Assembly (NCBI GenBank): GCA_963751355.1
Contig: CAVVVS010000001.1
Span: 56,669-120,668, forward strand
Source of the DNA: CAVVVS01 sp963751355
Lineage (GTDB): Bacteria; Bacteroidota; Ignavibacteria; Ignavibacteriales; Ignavibacteriaceae
Direction of reading: 5' to 3'
Length of the DNA: 64,000 nucleotides
Positions 49,666-58,639 of this stretch are shown here, piece by piece. The translations under genes and the position numbers were made by a program. How positions within the stretch are numbered: position 1 is the first letter of the stretch; each line of letters opens with the position of its first letter. The notes beneath the pieces are model-generated. The model was not told where the DNA came from, ran no database searches, and saw nothing but the letters and a program-made list of their open reading frames with translations.

Positions 49666-50715
49666 ATGGATAAGAACCCTATATTAAATAGCGTTAAAGG
49701 CTTAATCCTTTATTTGGCATTTTGGATAGTAGTTTCAATTATTTATTTTTTCCTGCTGTCATATGGCAATAATATTAATTCAGATACTGCATTAATTGAC
49801 AGTATAGTTTTCAATTTATTGCTGTGCGGATTGGGACTGGGTTTTTGGTACCCGGCAAGATTTATCACGTTCGAGACTAATTCGGTTCCGAAGATATTAA
49901 TTCAACATGCTATCGGCGGAATTTTCGCAACATCACTTTGGTTAATTACCGGGTATTTCATAACTATAAATTTTTTCACAATTATTGGATTTTATTCTTT
50001 TTTTATCTCCACCCTCGCATGGCGATTTTTAACGGGCTTTTTATTTTATTCCCTTCTTACTTCTTTTTATTATCTATTTATTTATTATCAGGAATATAGG
50101 GAAAGAGCACTGGAAGAATCACAATTAAAAACCCTTGTAACCGAAGCAGAATTAAAATCACTAAAGTTTCAAATAAATCCTCATTTTATTTTTAACAGCT
50201 TAAATTCAATGAGCGCTCTCACAACAATTGAACCGGAACGAGCAAGGGAGATGATATTAAAACTTGCCGAATTTCTCCGGTATACTCTGGCAAATAATGA
50301 GAAACAAAAGAATGTGCTTCTCGAAGAATTAAATAATATAAAATTATATCTTGATATAGAGAAAATCAGGTTTGAGGATAAATTTGAATATGTAGAAAAT
50401 GTTACACCGGAATGTTATGATATACCTGTTCCGAGTATGATACTTCAACCATTGTTCGAAAACGCAATAAAGCATTCTGTTTATGAAAGCTTAAAGAAAA
50501 TAACTTTACAATTAGACGGTAAAATTGAGAACGGTTATCTCAAACTTTCACTTCAAAATAATTATGATTCTTCAATTGGTTCAAAGAAAGGCACCGGGAT
50601 TGGATTGAAGAATATAGCAAGCAGGCTTGAACTGCTGTATAACAGGAGTGGATTGTTGGAAATAAATAAAAATAGTTCCGAATTTATCGTAAATTTATTA
50701 ATTCCGGTTAATTAA
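49666..50715 (+). CDS. LytS-type sensor histidine kinase
   Basis: 349 aa. About four membrane helices in residues 10-142, a short coiled linker, then the His_kinase domain (PF06580-type) with H173 in FQINPHFIFNSLNSMSAL and a compact HATPase_c (PLFENAIKHSVY, KGTGIGLKNIASRLELLY). No extra sensor domain is visible, so sensing is probably by the membrane part or via the LiaF-like protein. It forms a three-gene operon with the LiaF-like gene and the LytTR regulator. Confidence 0.92.
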   Translation: MDKNPILNSVKGLILYLAFWIVVSIIYFFLLSYGNNINSDTALIDSIVFNLLLCGLGLGFWYPARFITFETNSVPKILIQHAIGGIFATSLWLITGYFITINFFTIIGFYSFFISTLAWRFLTGFLFYSLLTSFYYLFIYYQEYRERALEESQLKTLVTEAELKSLKFQINPHFIFNSLNSMSALTTIEPERAREMILKLAEFLRYTLANNEKQKNVLLEELNNIKLYLDIEKIRFEDKFEYVENVTPECYDIPVPSMILQPLFENAIKHSVYESLKKITLQLDGKIENGYLKLSLQNNYDSSIGSKKGTGIGLKNIASRLELLYNRSGLLEINKNSSEFIVNLLIPVN

Positions 50716-50729
50716 TTTTTATTTTGATT

Positions 50730-51494
50730 ATGACAAAAAAAGTAAAAACAATTATTATTGACGACGAAAAATTAGCAAGAAAAATAATAAAAAATTATTT
50801 GAACAATTTCGCTAACCTCGAAATTTCTGCCGAATGTTCAAACGGATTTGAAGGCATAAAAGAAATAACCGAAAAGAAACCCGACTTAATTTTTCTCGAC
50901 ATTCAAATGCCCAAAATAAATGGTTTCGAAATGCTTGAATTAATTGATGATCCTCCTGAAATTATTTTTACAACTGCGTTTGATCAATTTGCCCTAAAAG
51001 CGTTTGAAGTTAATGCAGTTGATTACCTTCTAAAACCGTTCTCCGAAGAAAGATTTAAAGAAGCAGTCGACAAAGCTTTGCTCCATTTGAATAACAAATC
51101 GTCTTCGGTAAATAAAACAAATAAAATTAACGGCTTAAAAGGAGCTAATGAAAAAAGGGAAGAGTTATTAGAAAGAATAATAATTAAAGATGGAACTAAC
51201 ATCTCCATCGTACCTGTAATAAATATTAATTATCTGGAGGCTCAGGATGATTACGTAATGATTCATTCGAGCCAGGGTAAATTTTTAAAACAAAAAACCA
51301 TGAAGTATTTTGAAGAACACTTAAATCCTTACGAATTTGTCCGTATACACCGCTCGTTTATCGCATCTGTTTCCGAAATAAATAAAATAGAGCTTCTTGA
51401 AAAAGAATCCTATCAAGTAAAAATGAAGGACGGAAGCAAACTGCCGGTAAGTAAATCCGGCTATGCTAGACTGAAGGAAATTCTTAACGGTTAG
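50730..51494 (+). CDS. LytTR-family response regulator
   Basis: 254 aa from the ATG at 50730; a TTG two codons earlier is also in frame. Receiver domain with D11/D12, phosphoacceptor D57 (DLIFLDIQMPKING), TTAFDQFALKAFEVNAVDYLLKPF. The C-terminal LytTR DNA-binding domain starts ~155 (IIIKDGTNISIVPVININYLEA) and ends with VRIHRSFIAS...LPVSKSGYARLKEIL. It binds DNA through a beta-type fold rather than HTH. Its partner is the LytS-type kinase encoded just upstream. Confidence 0.93.
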   Translation: MTKKVKTIIIDDEKLARKIIKNYLNNFANLEISAECSNGFEGIKEITEKKPDLIFLDIQMPKINGFEMLELIDDPPEIIFTTAFDQFALKAFEVNAVDYLLKPFSEERFKEAVDKALLHLNNKSSSVNKTNKINGLKGANEKREELLERIIIKDGTNISIVPVININYLEAQDDYVMIHSSQGKFLKQKTMKYFEEHLNPYEFVRIHRSFIASVSEINKIELLEKESYQVKMKDGSKLPVSKSGYARLKEILNG

Positions 51495-51839
51495 CACATT
51501 ATAAGATTACAAAAATATATCACAAAATAGGTAATGCAAACCAGGATTATTTCTTAGTAATGTTTGTCAAATCCTTTCGTGTAGGTTCCTTGTTGATATA
51601 AAGATATAGCTCCAACAAAAATTTATTGCGATTGCATTAAAATTGGATAGATTTGGATATTCTACCGCAGGTTTTTTATCGCTACAAATATAGCTCTATC
51701 TCCTTTTGTAACATTAGCTTATCTTATTTATCCGAATTATTTAACTCCCTGTTGTGATTTGGTTTTTATAGCATGGTATTTAATTGAATCTTCCGCAATC
51801 TATCACTATATTTGAACTCAAATTTAAGGCGGGGATAAA
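51495..51839. other. 0.35-kb gap upstream of the aldehyde dehydrogenase
   Basis: It contains the 15-mer GATATTCTACCGCAG (51656-51670) that also occurs at 4648-4662, followed by GCTACAAATATAGC, text I associate with a dispersed intergenic repeat in this phylum. No gene is seen. Confidence 0.4.
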
Positions 51840-53441
51840 ATGAATTTAGATAAAGACTTGCAGTCTGTACAGGAAGCTCGCGATTTAGCTGCAGCGGCAA
51901 AAGAAGCTCAACTTGAGTTTAAACATTTCAACCAAACTCAGGTTGATAAAATAATAAAAGCAATGACAGAGGCAGGTTATGCCGAATCTGAACGCCTCGC
52001 TAAACTTGCCGTTGAAGAAAGCGGGTTCGGTAAATGGCATGATAAAATAATTAAGAATCAGTTTAGTACAAAAAATGTTTTTGATTCGATCAAGGATTTA
52101 AAAACTGTCGGTGTTATAGCAATTGAAGCAAACGGAAGAGTTGTGAAAATAGCCGATCCGATGGGCGTGGTTGCTGCACTGATTCCTTCTACCAATCCCA
52201 CATCTACAGCAATGTTCAAGGCTTTAATCTCACTTAAATGCCGTAATGCAATAGTTGCAAGTCCTCATCCCCGGACGGCAAATTGCACAGCCGAAGCATT
52301 AAAAATACTTTCCGGCGCAGCCGAACAAGCCGGCGCTCCAAAAGGTTTAATTCAGTGTATGAGTGCTCCGACTGTTGAAGGCACCGAAGCCTTAATGCGC
52401 GATAAAAACATTGCTGTTATTTTAGCTACCGGCAGCACCCCAATGGTTAAAGCAGCTTACAGTGCAGGCAAACCGGCATATGGGGTTGGTTCAGGAAATG
52501 TCCCTGCTTTTATAGAAAAAACTGCCGATTACAAGAAGGCTGTAGCAGATATCATTTATGGAACAACATTCGATAATGGAACACTCTGCTCATCTGAACA
52601 GTCTATAATAGTAGATGCGGGTTTAAAAGAAAAAGTAATTGATGAAGCAAAGTCAAGAGGCTGCTATTTTGTGAACCCGGATGAAAAAAGGAAACTGGCT
52701 TCAGCTATACAGAAAGATTTCAGAATTAATCCGGTAATAGTTGGTCAATCAGCAACGTTTATTGCAAATTATGCAGGTTTTCAAGTACCGGAGTCTACTA
52801 AAGTTCTTGTAGCCGAGTGTAGTGAAGTGGGAAAAAGCGATCCGCTATCCATGGAGAAACTTTCCCCGATATTATCTTTTTACACTGTTGACGGATGGCT
52901 CGAAGGATGTCATAAATGCATAGATTTACTTCAATTCGGAGGTATAGGACACACGATGGTTATTCATTCAAATGATCCGGATATAATAATTAAGTTCGCA
53001 CTTGAAAAGCCTGCATTCAGAATTTTAGTAAATACCGTCGCTTCATTGGGAGCCGTTGGATATACTACCGCTTTATCGCCTTCTATGACACTGGGTCCTG
53101 GAACGATAGGCGGTTCAATAATTTCGGATAATGTTACTGCCAAACATTTGATGAATATAAAAAGCTTAGCATTTGAAACGAATCCCATCAATAAAGGAAC
53201 ATCTATTTCTGCATTTGCAACTACTGCAGTTTCTTATACTTCTTCTGATAGACCGGAAAGCTCATTTATGCATGAGATAGAAGAAAGATTAAGAGCGAGA
53301 GCAGGAAATCCTTCATTTAATAAAAAGGAGACTAAACATCCCGGTACCGAGAGAATAAAGCCGGGTAAACCCACAGTTCTGGGAAACGGAATAACGGAAG
53401 AAGAGGTTAAAAGGATAATCACTGAATTTAAAAACGGCTAA
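51840..53441 (+). CDS. CoA-acylating aldehyde dehydrogenase (EutE/PduP/AdhE-N type)
   Basis: 533 aa. Aldehyde-dehydrogenase fold with the acylating-branch features: ADPMGVVAALIPSTNPTSTAMFKALISLK (in part), ILATGSTPMVKAAYSAGKPAYGVGSGNVPAFI, and catalytic C250 in GTTFDNGTLCSSEQS. The acylating class converts an aldehyde, NAD+ and CoA to acyl-CoA. It lacks the iron alcohol-dehydrogenase domain of full AdhE and is not inside a recognisable microcompartment locus (no shell genes), so it may serve ethanol/acetaldehyde metabolism alone. It lies upstream of an NtrC-type activator gene; ribosome-binding site AAGGCGGGGA. Confidence 0.92.
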   Translation: MNLDKDLQSVQEARDLAAAAKEAQLEFKHFNQTQVDKIIKAMTEAGYAESERLAKLAVEESGFGKWHDKIIKNQFSTKNVFDSIKDLKTVGVIAIEANGRVVKIADPMGVVAALIPSTNPTSTAMFKALISLKCRNAIVASPHPRTANCTAEALKILSGAAEQAGAPKGLIQCMSAPTVEGTEALMRDKNIAVILATGSTPMVKAAYSAGKPAYGVGSGNVPAFIEKTADYKKAVADIIYGTTFDNGTLCSSEQSIIVDAGLKEKVIDEAKSRGCYFVNPDEKRKLASAIQKDFRINPVIVGQSATFIANYAGFQVPESTKVLVAECSEVGKSDPLSMEKLSPILSFYTVDGWLEGCHKCIDLLQFGGIGHTMVIHSNDPDIIIKFALEKPAFRILVNTVASLGAVGYTTALSPSMTLGPGTIGGSIISDNVTAKHLMNIKSLAFETNPINKGTSISAFATTAVSYTSSDRPESSFMHEIEERLRARAGNPSFNKKETKHPGTERIKPGKPTVLGNGITEEEVKRIITEFKNG

Positions 53442-53589
53442 ATATCTGCTGACTAAACGCCAAATATTAGGTGCAAAAGCAGATCCGTTATGCGATTTTT
53501 TTACTAAGGTGGGAAAAGGAATATATAAAAAGTTTAGGTACCCCTCCCCATAAATGGTACAGGTTAATTTTTAAAGAGTTATCGATATT

Positions 53590-54942
53590 ATGAACGAAAA
53601 TATTCTTATTGCGGATGATGAAAAAGACATACGTGAATCATTATTATTTATTTTGGAAAGTGAAGATTATAATTGTACTGCAGTTGCGGACGGACAAGCC
53701 GCAATAAATGAATTAGAAAAAACCAACTATGATGTTCTGATTACCGATATTGTCATGCCTAAAGCAGACGGTATGAAGGTTCTTGATACCGCCTCAAAAA
53801 TTTCCCCGGAAACTATTGTAGTAATCATGACCGCTTATGCTTCGGTAGATACTGCCATCCAAGCGCTGCGTCATGGTGCAACCGATTACCTATTAAAACC
53901 GCTGGAATTTGATGAAGTAATTATGCGGACTAAACAACTGCTTAAGAATAAGCAAATATCCAGCGAAAATAAATTCTTGCGCTCCCAGATTAATAAAAGA
54001 TTTAACTTCAGCAACCTGGTTGGTCAGAGCATTGCAATGAAAGATGTTTATTCCTTGATAAAGCGTATAAGTCCTTCAACTACTAATGTGCTAATAACCG
54101 GTTCTACAGGTACCGGGAAGGAATTGGTTGCCAGGTCGATTCATAAGAATAGTGATCGTTCGGATAAACCCTTCGTGCCGGTAAACTGCGGTGCGATTCC
54201 AGAAAATCTGTACGAATCCGAATTTTTCGGTTATAAAAAAGGTGCCTTCACCGGTGCTAGCACAGATCACGACGGACTTTTTAAATCTGCTAATACAGGT
54301 ACTTTATTCCTTGATGAAATAGGAGATCTGCCCGAACATGTTCAGGTTAAGCTGTTAAGAGTTTTACAGGAAAAAGAAGTAAGACCGGTAGGTTCCAATT
54401 CTTCATTTAAGATTGATGTGCGTGTACTTGCTGCAACAAATAAAGATTTGCTGCAAGAAGTTCAAAAAGGAAATTTTCGCGAAGATTTATATTATAGAAT
54501 AAATGTAGTTGAAATTAAGCTTCCTTCTTTAGCTGAAAGGAAAGAAGATATTCCTTTATTAGTTCAACACTTTATTGACAGTTATAACAAAGAGTTGAAA
54601 CGGAAAATAAAGGGTGTTGATAACAAAGTAATGAAAGCTCTGTTAAGCTATGAATGGAAGGGAAATCTTCGCGAATTGGAAAATATGATAGAACGGGCCG
54701 TGCTTTTGTGTGAATCAGACATGATAACCATAAATGAATTGCCCGCATATATTCAGCCTAAAGAAGATCGAAGTAATCATCACACAAAAGATCTTAACAC
54801 CGCCCTGGAAACTTATGAAAAACAGCATATCCAAAGCGTACTCGAAGAAACCGGCTGGAACCGTGCGGAAACAGCAAAACTCCTCGGTATAAATACTTCA
54901 ACCCTTTACCGCAAAATGATGAAATTGGATATTAACGAATAA
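53590..54942 (+). CDS. NtrC-family sigma-54-dependent response regulator
   Basis: 450 aa. Receiver domain (phosphoacceptor D53, VLITDIVMPKADG), AAA+ sigma-54 activation domain (~140-365) with Walker A TGSTGTGKELVA, the sigma-54-contacting GAFTGA loop (KKGAFTGAS), GTLFLDEIGDLP and the R-finger region, then a Fis-type HTH at the C-terminus (RAETAKLLGINTSTLYRKM). It activates sigma-54 promoters from upstream palindromes. Candidate targets are close by: the divergent yceI and porin-like promoters at 56.8-57.06 kb. The PAS-PAS kinase at 58640-60049 is a plausible partner. Confidence 0.94.
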   Translation: MNENILIADDEKDIRESLLFILESEDYNCTAVADGQAAINELEKTNYDVLITDIVMPKADGMKVLDTASKISPETIVVIMTAYASVDTAIQALRHGATDYLLKPLEFDEVIMRTKQLLKNKQISSENKFLRSQINKRFNFSNLVGQSIAMKDVYSLIKRISPSTTNVLITGSTGTGKELVARSIHKNSDRSDKPFVPVNCGAIPENLYESEFFGYKKGAFTGASTDHDGLFKSANTGTLFLDEIGDLPEHVQVKLLRVLQEKEVRPVGSNSSFKIDVRVLAATNKDLLQEVQKGNFREDLYYRINVVEIKLPSLAERKEDIPLLVQHFIDSYNKELKRKIKGVDNKVMKALLSYEWKGNLRELENMIERAVLLCESDMITINELPAYIQPKEDRSNHHTKDLNTALETYEKQHIQSVLEETGWNRAETAKLLGINTSTLYRKMMKLDINE

Positions 54943-55318
54943 TAGATAAGCTTTGGGAAAGCTGCAGACTTTTTGTGAGGAATTAATTATCGGATGTTGA
55001 ATCTACGTGGTTTATGACTATCACCTTATTAGTTAAATCACTGAGTACAAATCCTCAATATCCTCTTGGTCTTAATTCTCATTAGGTTTGTGAATCTCTG
55101 TAAAGTGGGTACTTTAATATCTTAGCTCTTATAATTGAAAATAGTATCTGGAAATAAAAACGAGCTTGTCCAAAAGTTATGATTTTTCGAGCAATAGACG
55201 GATAACAAATATTCAAACGATTTGCGCAGATCTTTTTAATTGAAAAATTACTTTATGGACAACCTCTCTTTACCGGATTAGCATTCTTTTAACCAACGAT
55301 ATATTGTTCATTACCTAT
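54943..55318. other. 0.38-kb gap between the NtrC-type gene and the yceI pair
   Basis: It holds the inverted-repeat element at 55162-55266 and no gene. A small AGCTTT-GGG-AAAGCT hairpin lies just after the NtrC-type stop and may be a weak terminator. Confidence 0.4.
55162..55266. mobile_element. MITE-like element with GAGCTTGTCC...GGACAACCTC ends
   Basis: 105 bases, noncoding, bounded by imperfect inverted ends: GAGCTTGTCCAAAAGTTATGA on the left and, in reverse complement, GAGGTTGTCCATAAAGTAAT on the right. The termini match those of the 87-base element at 17531-17617 (GAGnnTGTCCAAAAGTAA), while the interiors differ. The pair suggests one nonautonomous family. Confidence 0.55.
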
Positions 55319-56011
55319 TCAGTGTTCGAGACTATTATACACAGTTTCACTTAATCTGTTGGCATTTCCATTTTTATCAACTTTAGCCATCAAGTCAAAA
55401 TGCACCACTAATTTATCATGCGCCCTAATCAGTCCCCAAAGTGCTGTAGGAGGAGTTATTCCGTAATCATGCATCGAAATCGGTTCACTTCCGGTAAGTT
55501 TAAATTCACCCTTCTGCAACTGCTGCACTTTCATCTTTATTTTTACTATATTCGTCTTTCCTGCAATTGTCATTTTGCCTTTCGAATCAATCGTAAAAGT
55601 TGAACCGACCGAATCGGGGTCGGAGAGAAGTTTTGCACTAACAAGCCGGTAACGAATTACCGGGAACCGGTCTGATTTCATTGCATGATACATATCATGA
55701 TTCATCGCAGTTCTTCCGCAATCAAAACTTCTAACATTAATAGTAATCACAACTTCTTCGGAATCTTTGACTGAATTATTTTGATAATTATCAGCCGGAA
55801 CACTACGTTTTGCCAGATATCCGTATCCAACTACCTGAGTAGTTGAACAAGTAAAATCATTAATAGTTGAGGTTCCTTCAATCCAAATTTTACTGCCGGT
55901 TAAAGTTTTATATTTGGCTTCAGTGTCGGATTGGGCGTTAATTTTCATGTTCATTAAACCAATAATTAAGATTGAGATAATAAATATTATATAAACATTT
56001 AATTTTCTCAT
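55319..56011 (-). CDS. YceI-family periplasmic protein (first of pair)
   Basis: About 230 aa from the ATG at 56011 (MRKLNVYIIFIISIL); a frame to 56023 adds four residues but its ATG sits only two bases after a purine run. Signal peptide, then a YceI lipocalin-like beta barrel: SKIWIEGTSTINDFTCSTTQV, FDCGRTAMNHDMYHAMKSDRFPVIRYRL, KGKMTIAGKTNIVKIKMKV, ISMHDYGITPPTALWGLI. YceI barrels bind isoprenoid-like lipids in known structures. It follows the second YceI gene by ~75 bases in the same direction, so both likely share the upstream promoter. Confidence 0.9.
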   Translation of the reverse strand: MRKLNVYIIFIISILIIGLMNMKINAQSDTEAKYKTLTGSKIWIEGTSTINDFTCSTTQVVGYGYLAKRSVPADNYQNNSVKDSEEVVITINVRSFDCGRTAMNHDMYHAMKSDRFPVIRYRLVSAKLLSDPDSVGSTFTIDSKGKMTIAGKTNIVKIKMKVQQLQKGEFKLTGSEPISMHDYGITPPTALWGLIRAHDKLVVHFDLMAKVDKNGNANRLSETVYNSLEH

Positions 56012-56098
56012 ATTTTGAACCATCTCATTTTTCTTTGTCTTCTCATCATTAAATTTTGCCCGACCGGCACACTGCCAAATTCCGATAATAATTTCCGA

Positions 56099-56725
56099 TT
56101 ATTTTACGGAAGCTACTATGTCGAATTTCACAACTACATCCGCACCTACTTTAATAGTACCGAAGAACATTGTAGGGGGCTTTACTCCGTAATCTTTCAT
56201 ATTAACTTTTTTCTGGCCCGCAAATTCGTATTGGCCATCTTTTAAAAGAGTAGTTTTAACCGTCATTTCAATATCCTTCTTTTTGCCTGCAATAGTTAAT
56301 TCGCCTGTAGTATTCAAATTAACAGAATCTCCAACAACTTTTGGAAGAGCGGATTGATCAACACTCAATAATTTATAAGTAATATTAGGATTATCGTCGG
56401 CTTTTAATGCATCATCCATATTATCGTTCATCGAACTTTTATCAGAATCTAATTTTTTCACGGGGACAACGACAGATAAATCTGAAATCTTTCCGGAAAC
56501 ATCCGAATTTGAAGCATCTGTGTTGGCTTTATCAAGAGTTAAGTATCCTTCAATCTCTTTTGCCTTTATTGTGAAACTATGTAATGTAGAAGTGCCGTCA
56601 ATCGTTAACGTGCTTTGCGGTTCAATAGTTAACTTAACTGTGCTGTTCGCTTGTGCAGATATATTAATATATCCGGCCCCTATAAATAAAATAACCATTA
56701 AGGATATTCTTTTTAATGTTTTCAT
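56099..56725 (-). CDS. YceI-family periplasmic protein (second of pair, promoter-proximal)
   Basis: 208 aa. Signal peptide to ~INISAQA; YceI features: STLTIDGTSTLHSFTIKAKEIEGYL, KSSMNDNMDDALKADDNPNITYKL, GELTIAGKKKDIEMTVKT, VNMKDYGVKPPTMFFGTIKV. It is more compact than its neighbour. A sigma-54-like promoter lies 73-88 bases upstream. The lipid or quinone-like ligand typical for the family is inferred only. Confidence 0.92.
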   Translation of the reverse strand: MKTLKRISLMVILFIGAGYINISAQANSTVKLTIEPQSTLTIDGTSTLHSFTIKAKEIEGYLTLDKANTDASNSDVSGKISDLSVVVPVKKLDSDKSSMNDNMDDALKADDNPNITYKLLSVDQSALPKVVGDSVNLNTTGELTIAGKKKDIEMTVKTTLLKDGQYEFAGQKKVNMKDYGVKPPTMFFGTIKVGADVVVKFDIVASVK

Positions 56726-56797
56726 CTTGCTTTACCTTTCATGAACTTTAGTTTTACTTTCACCAATTTTTAATTTGCATTTCTATGCCTAACAAAA

Positions 56798-56813
56798 GTC
56801 AATAAATGTGCCG
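56798..56813 (-). promoter_or_regulatory. Sigma-54-like promoter for the yceI pair
   Basis: On the minus strand: CGGCAC-ATTTA-TTGAC, the -24/-12 spacing of sigma-54 (TGGCAC-N5-TTGCW) with the -12 GC read as GA. It lies ~75 bases before the yceI ATG at 56725. Confidence 0.55.
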
Positions 56814-56898
56814 GGATTATTCACTCAACCGTATTTCATTATAAAACAATATTTTACAAAAGATTTAAATTAAAAATGAGGGGTATTCAGGATATAAC

Positions 56899-56947
56899 CA
56901 TGCAATTTTGCATGATTGTTATTTGGCAAATATTGCATATTTGCAAT
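56899..56947. promoter_or_regulatory. Cluster of TGCAA palindromes, candidate activator sites shared by two sigma-54 promoters
   Basis: CATGCAA-TT-TTGCATG (56899-56914), GCAA-ATA-TTGC (56926-56936) and ATTGCA-TATT-TGCAAT (56932-56947). They lie ~90-140 bases upstream of both outward promoters, the usual place for NtrC-type upstream activator sites. Confidence 0.5.
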
Positions 56948-57044
56948 ACTTTTTGAACATAAACTACGAGACAATAATTCCCTTTTCCTCTTTCTTCTTT
57001 GTTTATAACAATTTAATAATAAAATGTTCCGTTGCAGTGAGAGA

Positions 57045-57060
57045 TGGCACTACAATTGAA
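57045..57060 (+). promoter_or_regulatory. Sigma-54-like promoter for the porin-like gene
   Basis: TGGCAC-TACAA-TTGAA, a perfect -24 box with correct 5-base spacing and a -12 box with GA in place of GC. The gene's ATG is at 57156, leaving a ~85-base leader. Confidence 0.6.
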
Positions 57061-57155
57061 TAAAGGGGGAGCAAATGCTAAAACGGTCAGCAATGCCGGA
57101 TGAAGCAAATTGAAAATTTTACTCAAACAATAATCTATTCTGAGGAGAATAAATC

Positions 57156-58385
57156 ATGAAACGATTCAATGTTATAGTTGTTTCCTTATTAACTATATTC
57201 TTGTTGGCATTCACTACAAGAGCACAGGAAAAACAGGATTCAAAAAAAGACAACGGACCTACATTAAAAATTTCCGGAGAAACTTCCGGTATAATTCAGT
57301 ACTTACAACAGGAAAACGATCTAAGCGGCAGTAATGCGCTTCCCAAATTACCATGGGGATTTCAAAGTGCAGAGGGTAATCTATTTTTTAATGCTCACAT
57401 AGCTTCAGGCATTAATGTTTATTTTGAAGCTTATTTAAGCAGTCAGCATCATCAGGGTTATTATATGAGCAGGGAAGGATATGTAAAAATATCGAGCTTG
57501 CCTGAAGATGTTGATGTTTTGGGATTAAACAATACAATATTTAAATATATCACGTTCAAAGCCGGTGCAATGGAAATTGATTATGGAATATGGCACCTCA
57601 TTCGTTCCGATAACGGTCAAGTTCAGACTAATCCATTAATAGGTAACGCCGTTGTGGATCCTAATACAGTTGAACCGGCAGCCGAAATAAGCAGCAAGCC
57701 CGGATTATTCAATTGGGTAGTCGGTTTAGGTACGGGTACAACTAAAGGTGATTTTCAGACAGGACGAGGAACTGAAGTCCATGGTAAGATTTGGTTAAAT
57801 CTTGATAACGATGCATTAAAACTTGCAGGCTCTGTCTATAGGGTAAACCATTCAGCAAACGGTACAGGTTATCCAACAGGAGGATCAACAAGTGATTTAT
57901 TAGCCGGTAACAGAAGCGGCAGTAAATATGCAGGTATTTTCGGTGATCAGCCTGAAGTCGGTCAAGTTGCACCTCAAAAAGGACAGGATGTAACAGCTTA
58001 CCAGTTTGACGGATATTATAACTTAAAACCTTTGCAGGTATACGGAATGTACGGTTATACCAAGGATGCCGATATGAACGGAAGTGCTGCCGGTTCTCCG
58101 GAGGAAGCCTGGTCATTTTACAATGCCAGTCTTGCATATTATTTAACTCCTGCATTATATGTAGCAGGCAGATATAGTGGTGCAATATCGAAAAAATTCC
58201 AGGGACAAACAGCCGATATTAACGTTAACAGGATTCAACTTGGTGCCGGTGTATGGATCACTAAATATATGCTTTTGAAGTTAGAATATGTAAATCAGCA
58301 GTACAAAGGATATCCTGCAAAAAATGAATATGCAGGCAACGCAAGATTCCACGGCGTATTAACTGAGTTCTCGGTATCTTTCTAA
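57156..58385 (+). CDS. Porin-like outer-membrane beta-barrel protein
   Basis: 409 aa. Signal peptide to ~FTTRAQE, then alternating strands with aromatic ends throughout and a terminal Phe-containing strand (LTEFSVSF), as expected for an OmpP1/porin-type barrel. Internal text (GNLFFNAHIASGINVYFEAYL, ITFKAGAMEIDYG, YQFDGYYNLKPLQVYGMYG) resembles uncharacterised Bacteroidota porins; I cannot name a substrate. ATG follows TGAGGAG. Its promoter looks sigma-54-dependent and it is divergent from the yceI pair. A terminator follows. Confidence 0.8.
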   Translation: MKRFNVIVVSLLTIFLLAFTTRAQEKQDSKKDNGPTLKISGETSGIIQYLQQENDLSGSNALPKLPWGFQSAEGNLFFNAHIASGINVYFEAYLSSQHHQGYYMSREGYVKISSLPEDVDVLGLNNTIFKYITFKAGAMEIDYGIWHLIRSDNGQVQTNPLIGNAVVDPNTVEPAAEISSKPGLFNWVVGLGTGTTKGDFQTGRGTEVHGKIWLNLDNDALKLAGSVYRVNHSANGTGYPTGGSTSDLLAGNRSGSKYAGIFGDQPEVGQVAPQKGQDVTAYQFDGYYNLKPLQVYGMYGYTKDADMNGSAAGSPEEAWSFYNASLAYYLTPALYVAGRYSGAISKKFQGQTADINVNRIQLGAGVWITKYMLLKLEYVNQQYKGYPAKNEYAGNARFHGVLTEFSVSF

Positions 58386-58498
58386 GCTAATCCGGTACTT
58401 AAGTAATTGATAGAAAAGTTCATTGAAAATTTGATTGAGCGGGGATGAAAATGGAAGCTTTTTTCTCCGTTCAATTAATGTGTAAATAAAATTTTGTA

Positions 58499-58566
58499 AC
58501 CGGCGTATTAGTTTTTTGATTTAATGATTATTCACCCTCCAATGATAATAATGCGCCGGTTTTTTA
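58499..58566 (+). terminator. Terminator after the porin-like gene
   Basis: ACCGGCGTATTA (58499-58510) pairs with TAATGCGCCGGT (58549-58560), 12 bp with one G-T-type mismatch, around a 38-base loop, followed by TTTTTT. Confidence 0.65.
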
Positions 58567-58639
58567 ACAGATAAACTATTATATAAGAAAATTTATCAAA
58601 TTTAGTTTTTTTCAGGTCTCTTTTACAAAATGAATAAGA

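Larger units (their letters stand above)
56726..57155. other. 0.43-kb divergent control region between yceI and the porin-like gene
   Basis: The only features seen are two outward-facing sigma-54-like promoters and a cluster of TGCAA-based palindromes between them, listed separately. Confidence 0.5.
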
